In this document: one piece after another, positions 1 through 6,126 of the stretch
How positions within the stretch are numbered: position 1 is the first letter of the stretch
Layout: every line of letters starts with the position of its first letter
Assembly: GCA_964436865.1 (NCBI GenBank)
Contig: CAYTFK010000304.1
Span: 1 to 8,474, forward strand
Reading direction: 5' to 3'
DNA: 8,474 bases
DNA from: JAXGPP01 sp964436865
GTDB lineage: Bacteria; Planctomycetota; Planctomycetia; Pirellulales; Thermoguttaceae
The notes under the pieces: generated by a model
The model's database searches: none
Told to the model about the DNA's origin: nothing
Seen by the model: only the letters and a program-made list of their open reading frames with translations
Made by a program: the position numbers and the translations under genes

Positions 1-1356
1 GTGCTGGCCGACAAGATCCACGGCGGACTGGTGGGGCAGTTGCTCGGCAATCTGAACGGTCTGGCTCACGAGATGAAGTACATCGATGAACCCGGCCGCG
101 TCGAGCAGTACGTGCCGGGTTTGCCCGAAGGCGCTCGGACCGACGACGACACCGACCTGGAATGGGTTTACGTCGTCGCCATCGAGCGGGGCGAGCTTCT
201 GCTCCCACCCGGCCAGATCGCCGCGCTGTGGGAGGCGCACCTGAACGACCGCATCTGGTGCGCGAATCTCTACGCCCGGCAATTGATCGACCTCGGGTTC
301 GAGCCGCCTCTCACCGGCCAGCCGCTGGTGAACCCGTGGTCCGATTTCAACCTTTCCGGGCAATTCGTCTGCGAGAGCTTCGGCCTGATGTCGCCCGGCA
401 TGCCGCAGACCGCCGGCCGCATTGGCTTGCACTACACGCGTGTCGCGATCGACGGCGAGCCGGCGCAGACAACGCAGCTTTTCACGGCGATGATCGCCAC
501 GGCCTTTTTCACCGACCGGCTCGAAGAGATCCTTGAGGCGGGTGTTGCCGCGGTCGACCGCCGGAGCGAGATCTACAAGATCGTAGCCGATGCCCGGCGC
601 TGGCATGACGAACAGCCGGACAACTGGCGGGCCACTCGAGCAGCAATCAAAGCGGCCTACAGCCGGCACGGCGGCGCGATGCGCGACCGCAATGGCTATG
701 AGCTGAACACGGCCTCGACGGTGGCGGCGATCCTCTATGGAGAGGGCGATTTCGCCGAGACGCTGCGGCTGGCTTTCAATTTCGGCTGGGATGCCGACAA
801 CAACGCAGCGACCGCCGGCAGCATCCTGGGCGTGATCCGCGGCCGCCGCTGGTTCGACGAACAGGGCTGGACGATCCGTGACCGCTACCAGAACACAAGC
901 CGCCCCGGACTGCCCGATGACGAGACGATCTCGCGCTTCGCCGGCAGGCTGACGGAACTGGCCGACCGCGTGATCCGGCAGCAGGGTGGCGAGGCAGTCG
1001 AGCGCGACGGCCGGAAGTTCTACCGCATCCGTACCGAGCGGCCCGCACCGGTCGAGCCGCTCACGCCTCCGAAGGAAGCGACCGCCGCGCTCAAGACGCG
1101 GCTTCAGTCGCAGATCGATGCGGGCCTCGCGCCGGGTGCATCGGCGCAAGCGCAAGCCCGGGCGGCGTATCTGGCGATCTGCCTCGATCGCGCCAGCGCC
1201 CTTGCCGAGAAGGATCCGGCGGCGTGGTCGCGGGCGATGCAATCGCTCGAGCAGTATCCCGGCCTCTTGAAAGTCCTTCGCGATTCTCCCACGTCGACCG
1301 CCAAGACGCTTGTCGCCCGGCTGAACGCGGCGACGGCGGGACTGGAGGGTCGCTGA
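1..1356 (+). CDS. ADP-ribosylglycohydrolase-family protein (5' end probably cut by window)
   Basis: The ADP-ribosylglycohydrolase (DraG/ARH) fold is an all-helical Mg-dependent hydrolase that cleaves ADP-ribose-type N- or O-glycosidic links. Visible here are the N-terminal helix DKIHGGLVGQLLGN (residues 4-17), the first metal motif RTDDDTDLEW (46-55) and the second metal motif GWDADNNAATAG (262-273). The Asp metal ligands D48-D50, D264 and D266 are kept, but the usual DTDT reads D-A-D-N, so a Thr ligand is replaced by Asn267. Residues from about 310 to 451 form a helical C-terminal extension beyond the catalytic core. The frame is open to base 1 and the domain starts at once, while planctomycete relatives usually carry an N-terminal signal peptide first. 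The GTG at base 1 is therefore probably an internal Val and the real start lies upstream. The true substrate (ADP-ribosyl protein, or another glycosidic bond) is unknown. The family call is confident, the function is not. Confidence 0.88.
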   Translation: MLADKIHGGLVGQLLGNLNGLAHEMKYIDEPGRVEQYVPGLPEGARTDDDTDLEWVYVVAIERGELLLPPGQIAALWEAHLNDRIWCANLYARQLIDLGFEPPLTGQPLVNPWSDFNLSGQFVCESFGLMSPGMPQTAGRIGLHYTRVAIDGEPAQTTQLFTAMIATAFFTDRLEEILEAGVAAVDRRSEIYKIVADARRWHDEQPDNWRATRAAIKAAYSRHGGAMRDRNGYELNTASTVAAILYGEGDFAETLRLAFNFGWDADNNAATAGSILGVIRGRRWFDEQGWTIRDRYQNTSRPGLPDDETISRFAGRLTELADRVIRQQGGEAVERDGRKFYRIRTERPAPVEPLTPPKEATAALKTRLQSQIDAGLAPGASAQAQARAAYLAICLDRASALAEKDPAAWSRAMQSLEQYPGLLKVLRDSPTSTAKTLVARLNAATAGLEGR

Positions 1357-1401
1357 GCGCAGCAGACGATCGAGGCGGGTATTTCGCCTTTGGACACACG
1401 G

Positions 1402-1428
1402 CTCACGCGCCCGGCGAACCGTCGTGAG
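1402..1428. terminator. Possible hairpin between convergent genes
   Basis: CTCACG (1402-1407) pairs perfectly with CGTGAG (1423-1428). Inside the 15-base loop, CGG and CCG (1412-1414 and 1419-1421) can close a CGAA tetraloop, which reads as TTCG on the other strand. It lies 45 bases after the stop of the upstream + gene and 64 bases beyond the stop of the - gene, where a shared terminator would sit. Neither side has a clear T-tract, so a Rho-independent role is weakly supported. The rest of 1357-1492 shows no gene or other signal I can support. Confidence 0.3.
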
Positions 1429-1492
1429 TTTCATATCCCCGATTGGCAACGCCGAGTCACGGCGCGCGATGCTGCAAACGTGCCCAATGAGG

Positions 1493-2854
1493 TCACATTC
1501 CGGGGTAGAGCGTTTCGTTGTACAAGGTCGGGACGGCCGCGGGGCGGGCGTTGGTGTAGATGCAGGCGCTGCGGGAGTTGAAGAGGAGCACTTCGTCGCG
1601 ACTGTCGCCCCACACGTCGGCGGCAAGCCCGTAGAAATCGGCCGGGCGATCGGCCGGAGCCAACTCGGGCGAGTAGACCATGGAAAATTCGTCGACGATC
1701 TTCCCCTCGCCGTCGTAGATGACCGCCGGCCGGCCCTCCCCCTGCCCGTAGACGAACACCCCATTGGGCGCGCCGTGCCCGATCCAGTCGACGCGGACGG
1801 TCGCAATGCACCATGCCCCCTTCTCCTGCTGCCGGCGCCAGATCTCCTTGCCGTTCAGGTCGTACAGGTAGAGGATCGACCAGGCGTTGTTGTCCCGTCG
1901 GTGGGTCGGCACGGGTGTGCGGTCGACCACCGCGAACTGCAACTCCGAATCGTTGCGGAAGCGGCCGGCGACGACGTGTTGCGCCTCGCCCAACGGGTGA
2001 TGCCAGAGCGGGCGGCCGTCGGTGGCCAGGCAATGGATACCGCCGTTGCCGAACAGGAGGCGGTACTTGCCGTCGGCGGGCCGCACGATGTAACAGGCGT
2101 CTTGATGCGCCCCCTGCGGGTCGCTCTCGAAGAGGACCTCGCCATTGTCGTCGATCAGAGCGAAACCGACGAAGACTTCGTCTTTGCCGTCGCCATCCAC
2201 ATCGGCAATCGCCGGGAAATGCCCGACCGATCCGGCCCAATGCCAGAGCGTCTGGCCATCATGTGAGACACCCCACATGTTCCAGTAGCGGTCTTTTACC
2301 ACGAGGTCTGCGCGGCGGCCGCGGCCGGTAAGATCGGCAAACAGAAAGCAGTCGTCGGCCGGCGCGGGGAGGGCGAACTGGCCTTTCTCCTTGCCTGACC
2401 TGCCATCCAGGATCACCATGGTGGCGTTGCCTTCGTAGCGGCTCGCCCTTTCGCGCGCCCCACCCGTGTACGGCGGGTCGGCGTAACGGGCCTGGCGAAC
2501 GTAGAGCACCTCGTTGCGGCCATCGGCATCCCAATCGTAGATCTGAACGGGCAGATCGCTGTAGATCCGGCCGTTGACGACGGAAGCAGTGCCCGACTGC
2601 CAGAGGACTTCGCCGAAGATCGTGGTGGCGGTGAGGCAAGTGATTTCGCGCGTGCCGTAGACCGACTGCACGAAGAGCAGGTCCGGGCCGCCGTCGCCGT
2701 TGAGGTCGCCGATCCGCAGTGTCTCGGCGCCAAAGTCCTTCACATCAATTCTGCTCACGAGGTGCCGCGTTGAAGGGGCGTCGTCCTCGGCCGGTGCAAA
2801 GGCCGCTCGGAGCGCCAGGCACGCAGAAAGGACCAGTGTCGTAAACGTCCGCAT
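1493..2854 (-). CDS. Secreted FG-GAP/VCBS beta-propeller protein, PL11 rhamnogalacturonan-lyase-like
   Basis: This 453-residue protein starts with a Sec signal peptide: MRTF, a hydrophobic stretch, then a likely cut near AFA-PAEDD at about residue 20. FG-GAP/VCBS Ca-binding loops recur at GDLNGDGGPDLL (49-60), YDWDADGRNEVL (106-117), ADLTGRGRRADLV (about 173-185) and ADVDGDGKDEVFV (217-229), with a degenerate one at ADVWGDSRDEVLL (412-424). This indicates a multi-bladed propeller. The last segment, GDSRDEVLL...IYTNARP...LYNETLYPGM, resembles the end of PL11 rhamnogalacturonan lyases (GDWREEV...IYTT...RLYTLMHD), but the protein is shorter than typical PL11 enzymes (about 600 residues), so lyase activity is only a possibility. 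It could equally be a non-catalytic binding propeller. An in-frame ATG 11 codons upstream (start at 2887) exists. The start at 2854 is preferred because an AGGAG lies 8 bases ahead and the signal peptide begins there. It is transcribed divergently from the aminotransferase gene. Confidence 0.85.
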   Translation of the reverse strand: MRTFTTLVLSACLALRAAFAPAEDDAPSTRHLVSRIDVKDFGAETLRIGDLNGDGGPDLLFVQSVYGTREITCLTATTIFGEVLWQSGTASVVNGRIYSDLPVQIYDWDADGRNEVLYVRQARYADPPYTGGARERASRYEGNATMVILDGRSGKEKGQFALPAPADDCFLFADLTGRGRRADLVVKDRYWNMWGVSHDGQTLWHWAGSVGHFPAIADVDGDGKDEVFVGFALIDDNGEVLFESDPQGAHQDACYIVRPADGKYRLLFGNGGIHCLATDGRPLWHHPLGEAQHVVAGRFRNDSELQFAVVDRTPVPTHRRDNNAWSILYLYDLNGKEIWRRQQEKGAWCIATVRVDWIGHGAPNGVFVYGQGEGRPAVIYDGEGKIVDEFSMVYSPELAPADRPADFYGLAADVWGDSRDEVLLFNSRSACIYTNARPAAVPTLYNETLYPGM

Positions 2855-2862
2855 GGCTTCGG

Positions 2863-2867
2863 CTCCT
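2863..2867 (-). promoter_or_regulatory. Ribosome binding site deciding the propeller gene start
   Basis: On the minus strand AGGAG lies 8 bases before the ATG at 2854-2852. This favours that ATG over the one at 2887 and places the signal peptide at the very N-terminus. Confidence 0.6.
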
Positions 2868-2981
2868 GCTGTGTGGTGTCGTTGCAAGAGTCGTGTTTAT
2901 CGATCCCGGCTTGGAAAATCAACCGTCCCTGTCGGCCATACGGGTTGCAGGTTTGGATCGTGGCCGGAATCCGCACACCCC

Positions 2982-3002
2982 ACGGCGGCCGTTCTCCGCC
3001 GT
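2982..3002. repeat. Perfect 7-bp inverted repeat
   Basis: ACGGCGG (2982-2988) and CCGCCGT (2996-3002) are perfectly complementary around a 7-base loop. A further GGCGGCC copy of part of the left arm follows at 3005-3011. It could be an operator or a hairpin in the leader of the aminotransferase gene. In GC-rich DNA such a short repeat can also arise by chance. Confidence 0.4.
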
Positions 3003-3092
3003 AAGGCGGCCCCAGGAACCGCATTCACGCCGAAGCGCGATTTCCAGGTGGGGACGATTGACATGGCCCTGTGCGCCCCCGAAGCTCAGGGC

Positions 3093-3129
3093 TGCCAGGC
3101 TATGGTTGCGAGGTCCCCATGGCCTGGTG
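3093..3129. repeat. Long inverted repeat upstream of the aminotransferase gene
   Basis: CCAGGCTATGG (3095-3105) pairs with CCATGGCCTGG (3117-3127) in an 11-bp stem with a single T-G wobble and an 11-base loop. Two further wobble pairs extend it outward to 3093 and 3129. It ends 50 bases before the aminotransferase ATG and 36 bases before its ribosome site. It would form a stable hairpin in the mRNA leader, or serve as a two-fold symmetric protein-binding site. No T-tract follows, so it is not a standard terminator. Confidence 0.55.
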
Positions 3130-3165
3130 AATGAATGCGGACCCCGTGATTCGCCATTGCACCGG

Positions 3166-3173
3166 AAGGAGGT
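3166..3173 (+). promoter_or_regulatory. Near-perfect Shine-Dalgarno of the aminotransferase gene
   Basis: AAGGAGGT lies 6 bases before the ATG at 3180. It is the strongest ribosome site in the window and fixes the start, so the Tat signal at the N-terminus is genuinely translated. Confidence 0.8.
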
Positions 3174-3179
3174 CTTTCC

Positions 3180-4550
3180 ATGCAACCGCACGCGGATGAC
3201 TTTGATCGGCCCTCGGGGCGGCGGGAGTTTATTCGCCGGGCGGGCGGGGCCGCCGCAGGTCTGTACCTGGCAGGCTCGAGCAACCTTGGCGCCGCGCAGA
3301 AGTCTGGAACGGCGACCGGGCGGGAAACGCTGGCTCTGAACGGCGGTTCCAAGGCGGTCACCGCGCCGCTGGAGCCTGCGACGCGCTGGCCGCGTTTTGG
3401 AGACGAGGAAGAGAAGGAGATCGTAGCCTACTTGCGCGATCCCGACTACTTCTACGGAACGTACGGGCCAATTGTCGAGTTTGAGAAGGCGTGGCTGGAG
3501 TTCCACAAGGGAACCTTCTGCAAGACCTACTCCAGCGGCACCGGCGCCCTGACGGCAATGCTCTTCGCCTTGGACCTGCCGCCGGGGAGCGAGATTCTCG
3601 TCCCTGACGACAGCACCTGGTTCCCCGTCGTGCCGATGCGGTTCTTCGGGCTGGTGCCCGTATGGGTCGACGTCAACCCCCGAACCCTGAATATCGACGT
3701 GGAGGACTGCAAGCGGCGGCTGACGAAGAACACGCGGGCGATCATGCCGGTCCACTGGTTCGGGTTGCCCTGCGACATGGATGACATCAACGATTTCGGG
3801 AAGGAACACGGACTGGAAGTGGTGGAGGACGCCAGCCACGCGCACGGCGCGACGCTCAAGGGCCAGGCGATCGGAACCTGGGGCCGGATGTCGGGCTTCA
3901 GCCTTCAGGCGAGCAAGCCTCTGCCGGCTATCGAAGCGGGCATCGGCATGTACAAGAACCGTCGCGACTACGAACGCGCGGCGTCGTACGGACACTGGGA
4001 TGCCTGGAAGCTCTGCTCGCCGGACAGCCCGTATCTTAAGTACCAGACGACCGGCCTCGGCTGCAAACTGCGAATCCATCCGATTGCCGCCATCCTCGCC
4101 AAGATCCAATTGACGAGCCTTGCCGAGCGGAACGCAGCCGGCCGCGCGCAGGTGAAGCGGCTCAATGACCGGCTGACCCAGTTGCCCGGACTCTCGGCTC
4201 CTTACGTCCGGCCGGACTGCGAACGGGTGTACTACAATCGCAACTTCCTCTTCTTCGACGAGGCGAAGGCGGGAATATCGCGTGCCGCGTGCCTCAAGGC
4301 GCTCAAAGCCGAAGGCGTCCATGTGGGCGTGTACAACGGTCTGGGCAACCTGCTGCACACCTACCCGATCTTCCAGGAAGCACAGTGGTGGCACCATCTG
4401 CCCGCCGTGCCCGACAAGATGCCCGGCTGCGAAGAGGCTCGCAACACGGGCATCCAGTTGCCGTTTTTCACCGACGACGCGCCCGAGCTGATGGACCAAT
4501 ACGTCAAGGCGTTTGAGAAAGTGTGGGCACATCGCCAGAATCTGACGTGA
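3180..4550 (+). CDS. Tat-exported DegT/DnrJ/EryC1/StrS-family PLP aminotransferase
   Basis: The family comprises PLP-dependent fold-type I enzymes that transaminate keto sugars, or in some branches dehydrate or isomerise them. Family landmarks are present: the phosphate-binding SSGTGA (118-123), VVEDASHAHGA (214-224) with Asp217 for the pyridine nitrogen, and the internal-aldimine lysine K246 in QASKPLPAIEAG. A later LRIHPIAAILAKIQL (297-311) matches the family's RMSELQAALGLAQL region. The length (456 residues) is the family norm of about 380-400 plus an N-terminal extension. That extension is a Tat signal: SGRREFIRRAGG (12-23), a hydrophobic stretch, and a likely cut near GAAQ (37-40). Most family members are cytoplasmic, so the signal is the odd feature. 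Tat would allow export of the folded, PLP-loaded enzyme. The gene has its own long leader and a 229-base gap to the next gene on the same strand. The amino donor and sugar substrate cannot be read from the sequence. Confidence 0.9.
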   Translation: MQPHADDFDRPSGRREFIRRAGGAAAGLYLAGSSNLGAAQKSGTATGRETLALNGGSKAVTAPLEPATRWPRFGDEEEKEIVAYLRDPDYFYGTYGPIVEFEKAWLEFHKGTFCKTYSSGTGALTAMLFALDLPPGSEILVPDDSTWFPVVPMRFFGLVPVWVDVNPRTLNIDVEDCKRRLTKNTRAIMPVHWFGLPCDMDDINDFGKEHGLEVVEDASHAHGATLKGQAIGTWGRMSGFSLQASKPLPAIEAGIGMYKNRRDYERAASYGHWDAWKLCSPDSPYLKYQTTGLGCKLRIHPIAAILAKIQLTSLAERNAAGRAQVKRLNDRLTQLPGLSAPYVRPDCERVYYNRNFLFFDEAKAGISRAACLKALKAEGVHVGVYNGLGNLLHTYPIFQEAQWWHHLPAVPDKMPGCEEARNTGIQLPFFTDDAPELMDQYVKAFEKVWAHRQNLT

Positions 4551-4609
4551 AGCGGCGCGGGCGCAGCGGATCTAAGTCGTGCTGGCCGTTGGACCTGCGC
4601 GAAAAAGTA

Positions 4610-4639
4610 TTGCAACTTGGCCAGGGCGACGGCGATAAT
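4610..4639 (+). promoter_or_regulatory. Candidate sigma70-type promoter for the oxidoreductase operon
   Basis: TTGCAA (4610-4615, 4 of 6 consensus) is followed after 18 bases by GATAAT (4634-4639, 5 of 6). This is the best -35/-10 pair I saw in the window and stands out in GC-rich DNA. Transcription would begin near 4646-4648, leaving a 5' leader of roughly 130 bases before the ATG at 4780. The -10 box overlaps the left arm of an inverted repeat (4633-4639), so the two readings compete. Confidence 0.45.
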
Positions 4640-4723
4640 GGGCGTGCCGCCGACGGCAAAGTGCCCGAGCGGGCGACGTCGCCTGTTGATTATCGGTCTG
4701 GCACACGAGTGTGCGACCGGACC
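4633..4723 (+). ncRNA. Densely structured leader, possible cis-acting RNA
   Basis: CGATAAT (4633-4639) is complementary to ATTATCG (4689-4695). The pair encloses two hairpins: GGGC(4640-4643)/GCCC(4663-4666) with inner TGCCG(4645-4649)/CGGCA(4654-4658) around a CCGA loop, and a 12-bp perfect palindrome GGCGACGTCGCC (4672-4683). Together these draw as a three-way junction. Immediately after, GGTCTGG (4695-4701) pairs with CCGGACC (4717-4723) with one T-G wobble, and CACA/TGTG inside closes a CGAG tetraloop. No known riboswitch class is recognised. It would lie in the leader of the oxidoreductase operon. If the promoter at 4610-4639 is used, the outermost helix would not be transcribed and only the inner hairpins remain. 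The last hairpin could also end the upstream transcript, but it has no T-tract. Confidence 0.35.
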
Positions 4724-4779
4724 AGGTGTAGTACTGCCTCATGATCCACCACGGAACCTAGCGCCCCGAGGAGCCTGCC

Positions 4780-6117
4780 ATGATTTCCCGCCGCCGTTTT
4801 CTCGTGCAGTCCGGCTTGGCCGCCGGTGTAATGGGCCTGCCGGCCATCGTTCGCTCCGCCTCACCCAACAGCCGGCTGGGACTGGCATTCATTGGTTCCG
4901 GCGGCCGCGGAGGCGCCAACCTCAACGAACTGGTGGGCAAGGGAGACAGGGACGACGTCGTGGCGCTGTGCGACGTGAACCTGCGGAACCTGGAGCAGGC
5001 CGCGTCGCGATTCCCCAAGGCGCGCAAGTATCGCGACTTCCGCAAGCTTTACGAGGAGCCGGGCGACATCGACGCCGTCGTGGTGAGCACCACCGAGCAC
5101 ACCCATGCCTACGCCACGCTGCCGGCGCTGGCGATGCGCAAGCCGGTGTACTGCGAGAAGCCGCTGACGCACAACGTCCATGAGGCGTATGTCGTGCTCG
5201 AGGCGGCAGAGAAAGCGGGGGTGGCGACACAGATGGGCACGCAGATCCACAGCATGCCCAATTATCACCGAGTGGTGGAACTGATCCAGTCGGGCGCGAT
5301 CGGCGCGGTGAGCGAAGTGCACGTCTGGGTGGGGCGGGCGTGGGGCCTGCAGTCGAAGGAGGAAGCCGAGCAGGCCAAGGACATCGTCTTCGTCACCGAC
5401 CGGCCGACCGAGGCGATGCCGGTGCCCGAGTATCTCGATTGGGACCTGTGGCTGGGGCCGGCGGCCGAGCGGCCGTTCCACGAGGTGTATTTCCCGGGGC
5501 CGAAATGGTATCGCTGGTGGGATTTTGGCAACGGCACCATGTCGGACCTGGGGAGCCACTGGAACGACCTGCCCTTCTGGGCGCTGAAACTCGACACGCC
5601 GCGATCGATCACGCCCGAAGGGCCCGAGCCGCATCCGGAGATCGCGCCGGCCTCGATGTCGGCCGTCTACGAATACGGTCCGCGCGGCGACCTGCCGGCC
5701 TGCACGCTCACGTGGCACCAGGGAACGCACAAGCCGGCGATCTGGAAAGAAGGGGGCATTCCGCAGTGGGGCAGCGGCGTGCTGTTCATTGGCGAGAAGG
5801 GAATGCTGCTTTCCGACTACGGCAAGCACGTGCTCTTGCCGGAGAAGGATTTCGCCGACTTCAAACGCCCGGAGCCGTTCATTCCCGATTCGCCCGGCCA
5901 ACAGCAGGAGTGGCTCGATGCGATCCGCAACGGCACGCCGACCGGCAGCCCGTTCAGCTATGCCGCGCCGCTGACGATCGCCAATCACCTGGGCAATGTG
6001 GCATTTCGCGCGGGACAGAAGATCGAGTGGGACCATGCCAACATGAAGATTCCCAATTGCCCGGAGGCGGAGCGGTTTCTGCGCCGCGAGCCGCGCGCAG
6101 GCTGGTCGCTGGTGTAG
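4780..6117 (+). CDS. Tat-exported Gfo/Idh/MocA-family oxidoreductase
   Basis: The family oxidises or reduces hydroxyl groups of sugars, inositols and glycosides with NAD(P). The N-terminus is a Tat signal: SRRRFLVQSG (3-12), a hydrophobic core, and a cut near VRSAS (24-28). A Rossmann domain follows with the dinucleotide loop GSGGRG (39-44), VALCDVN (61-67) and VVVSTTEHTHA (100-110). The family signature EKP holds the catalytic lysine K127 (YCEKPLTHN). In the C-terminal domain, DLGSHWNDLPFW (256-267) is the usual DxGxHxxD-type substrate-site motif. The length, 445 residues, fits the secreted planctomycete branch. GAGGAG lies 6 bases before the ATG, which supports the start. This is the first gene of an apparent operon with the TSUP permease 9 bases downstream. 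A cofactor-dependent enzyme outside the cytoplasm fits Tat export with bound NAD(P), as in glucose-fructose oxidoreductase of Zymomonas, a known exported member. The substrate is unknown. Confidence 0.93.
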   Translation: MISRRRFLVQSGLAAGVMGLPAIVRSASPNSRLGLAFIGSGGRGGANLNELVGKGDRDDVVALCDVNLRNLEQAASRFPKARKYRDFRKLYEEPGDIDAVVVSTTEHTHAYATLPALAMRKPVYCEKPLTHNVHEAYVVLEAAEKAGVATQMGTQIHSMPNYHRVVELIQSGAIGAVSEVHVWVGRAWGLQSKEEAEQAKDIVFVTDRPTEAMPVPEYLDWDLWLGPAAERPFHEVYFPGPKWYRWWDFGNGTMSDLGSHWNDLPFWALKLDTPRSITPEGPEPHPEIAPASMSAVYEYGPRGDLPACTLTWHQGTHKPAIWKEGGIPQWGSGVLFIGEKGMLLSDYGKHVLLPEKDFADFKRPEPFIPDSPGQQQEWLDAIRNGTPTGSPFSYAAPLTIANHLGNVAFRAGQKIEWDHANMKIPNCPEAERFLRREPRAGWSLV

Positions 6118-6126
6118 AAACGAACG

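Larger units (their letters stand above)
2855..3179. other. Divergent intergenic region, 325 bases, no gene
   Basis: No convincing coding region is seen; the open frames here lack a ribosome site and recognisable protein features. It must hold the promoters of both flanking divergent genes. A weak minus-strand sigma70-like pair is TTGATT (2922-2917) and TAAACA (2899-2894) with a 17-base spacer; it matches consensus at only 4 and 3 of 6 positions. A perfect TTGACA lies on the plus strand at 3058-3063, but no -10 box follows at 16-18 bases, so it is not called a promoter. Two inverted repeats (2982-3002 and 3093-3129) are listed separately. Confidence 0.6.

Noticed and set aside
1424..2266. 280-codon plus-strand open frame antisense to the propeller gene
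   Set aside because: It mirrors the codon structure of the FG-GAP gene, has no ribosome site or recognisable domain, and the minus-strand product has a signal peptide and clear repeats.
3058..3063. Perfect TTGACA as -35 of the aminotransferase gene
   Set aside because: No AT-rich -10 box lies 16-18 bases downstream; the nearest, TATGGT at 3101, is 37 bases away.
2700..3339. Small plus-strand open frames (2700-3134 and 2893-3339) in and around the divergent intergenic region
   Set aside because: They overlap real genes at their ends, lack ribosome sites and show no domain or signal; they are chance open frames in GC-rich DNA.
2919..4532. 537-codon minus-strand open frame across the aminotransferase gene
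   Set aside because: It is the GC-driven antisense shadow of a gene with clear family motifs, and its composition (many Arg, Val, His) matches no family.
4582..4624. CTGGCC/GGCCAG inverted repeat after the aminotransferase gene
   Set aside because: It has only 6 bp with a 31-base loop and no T-tract; too weak for a terminator and likely by chance.
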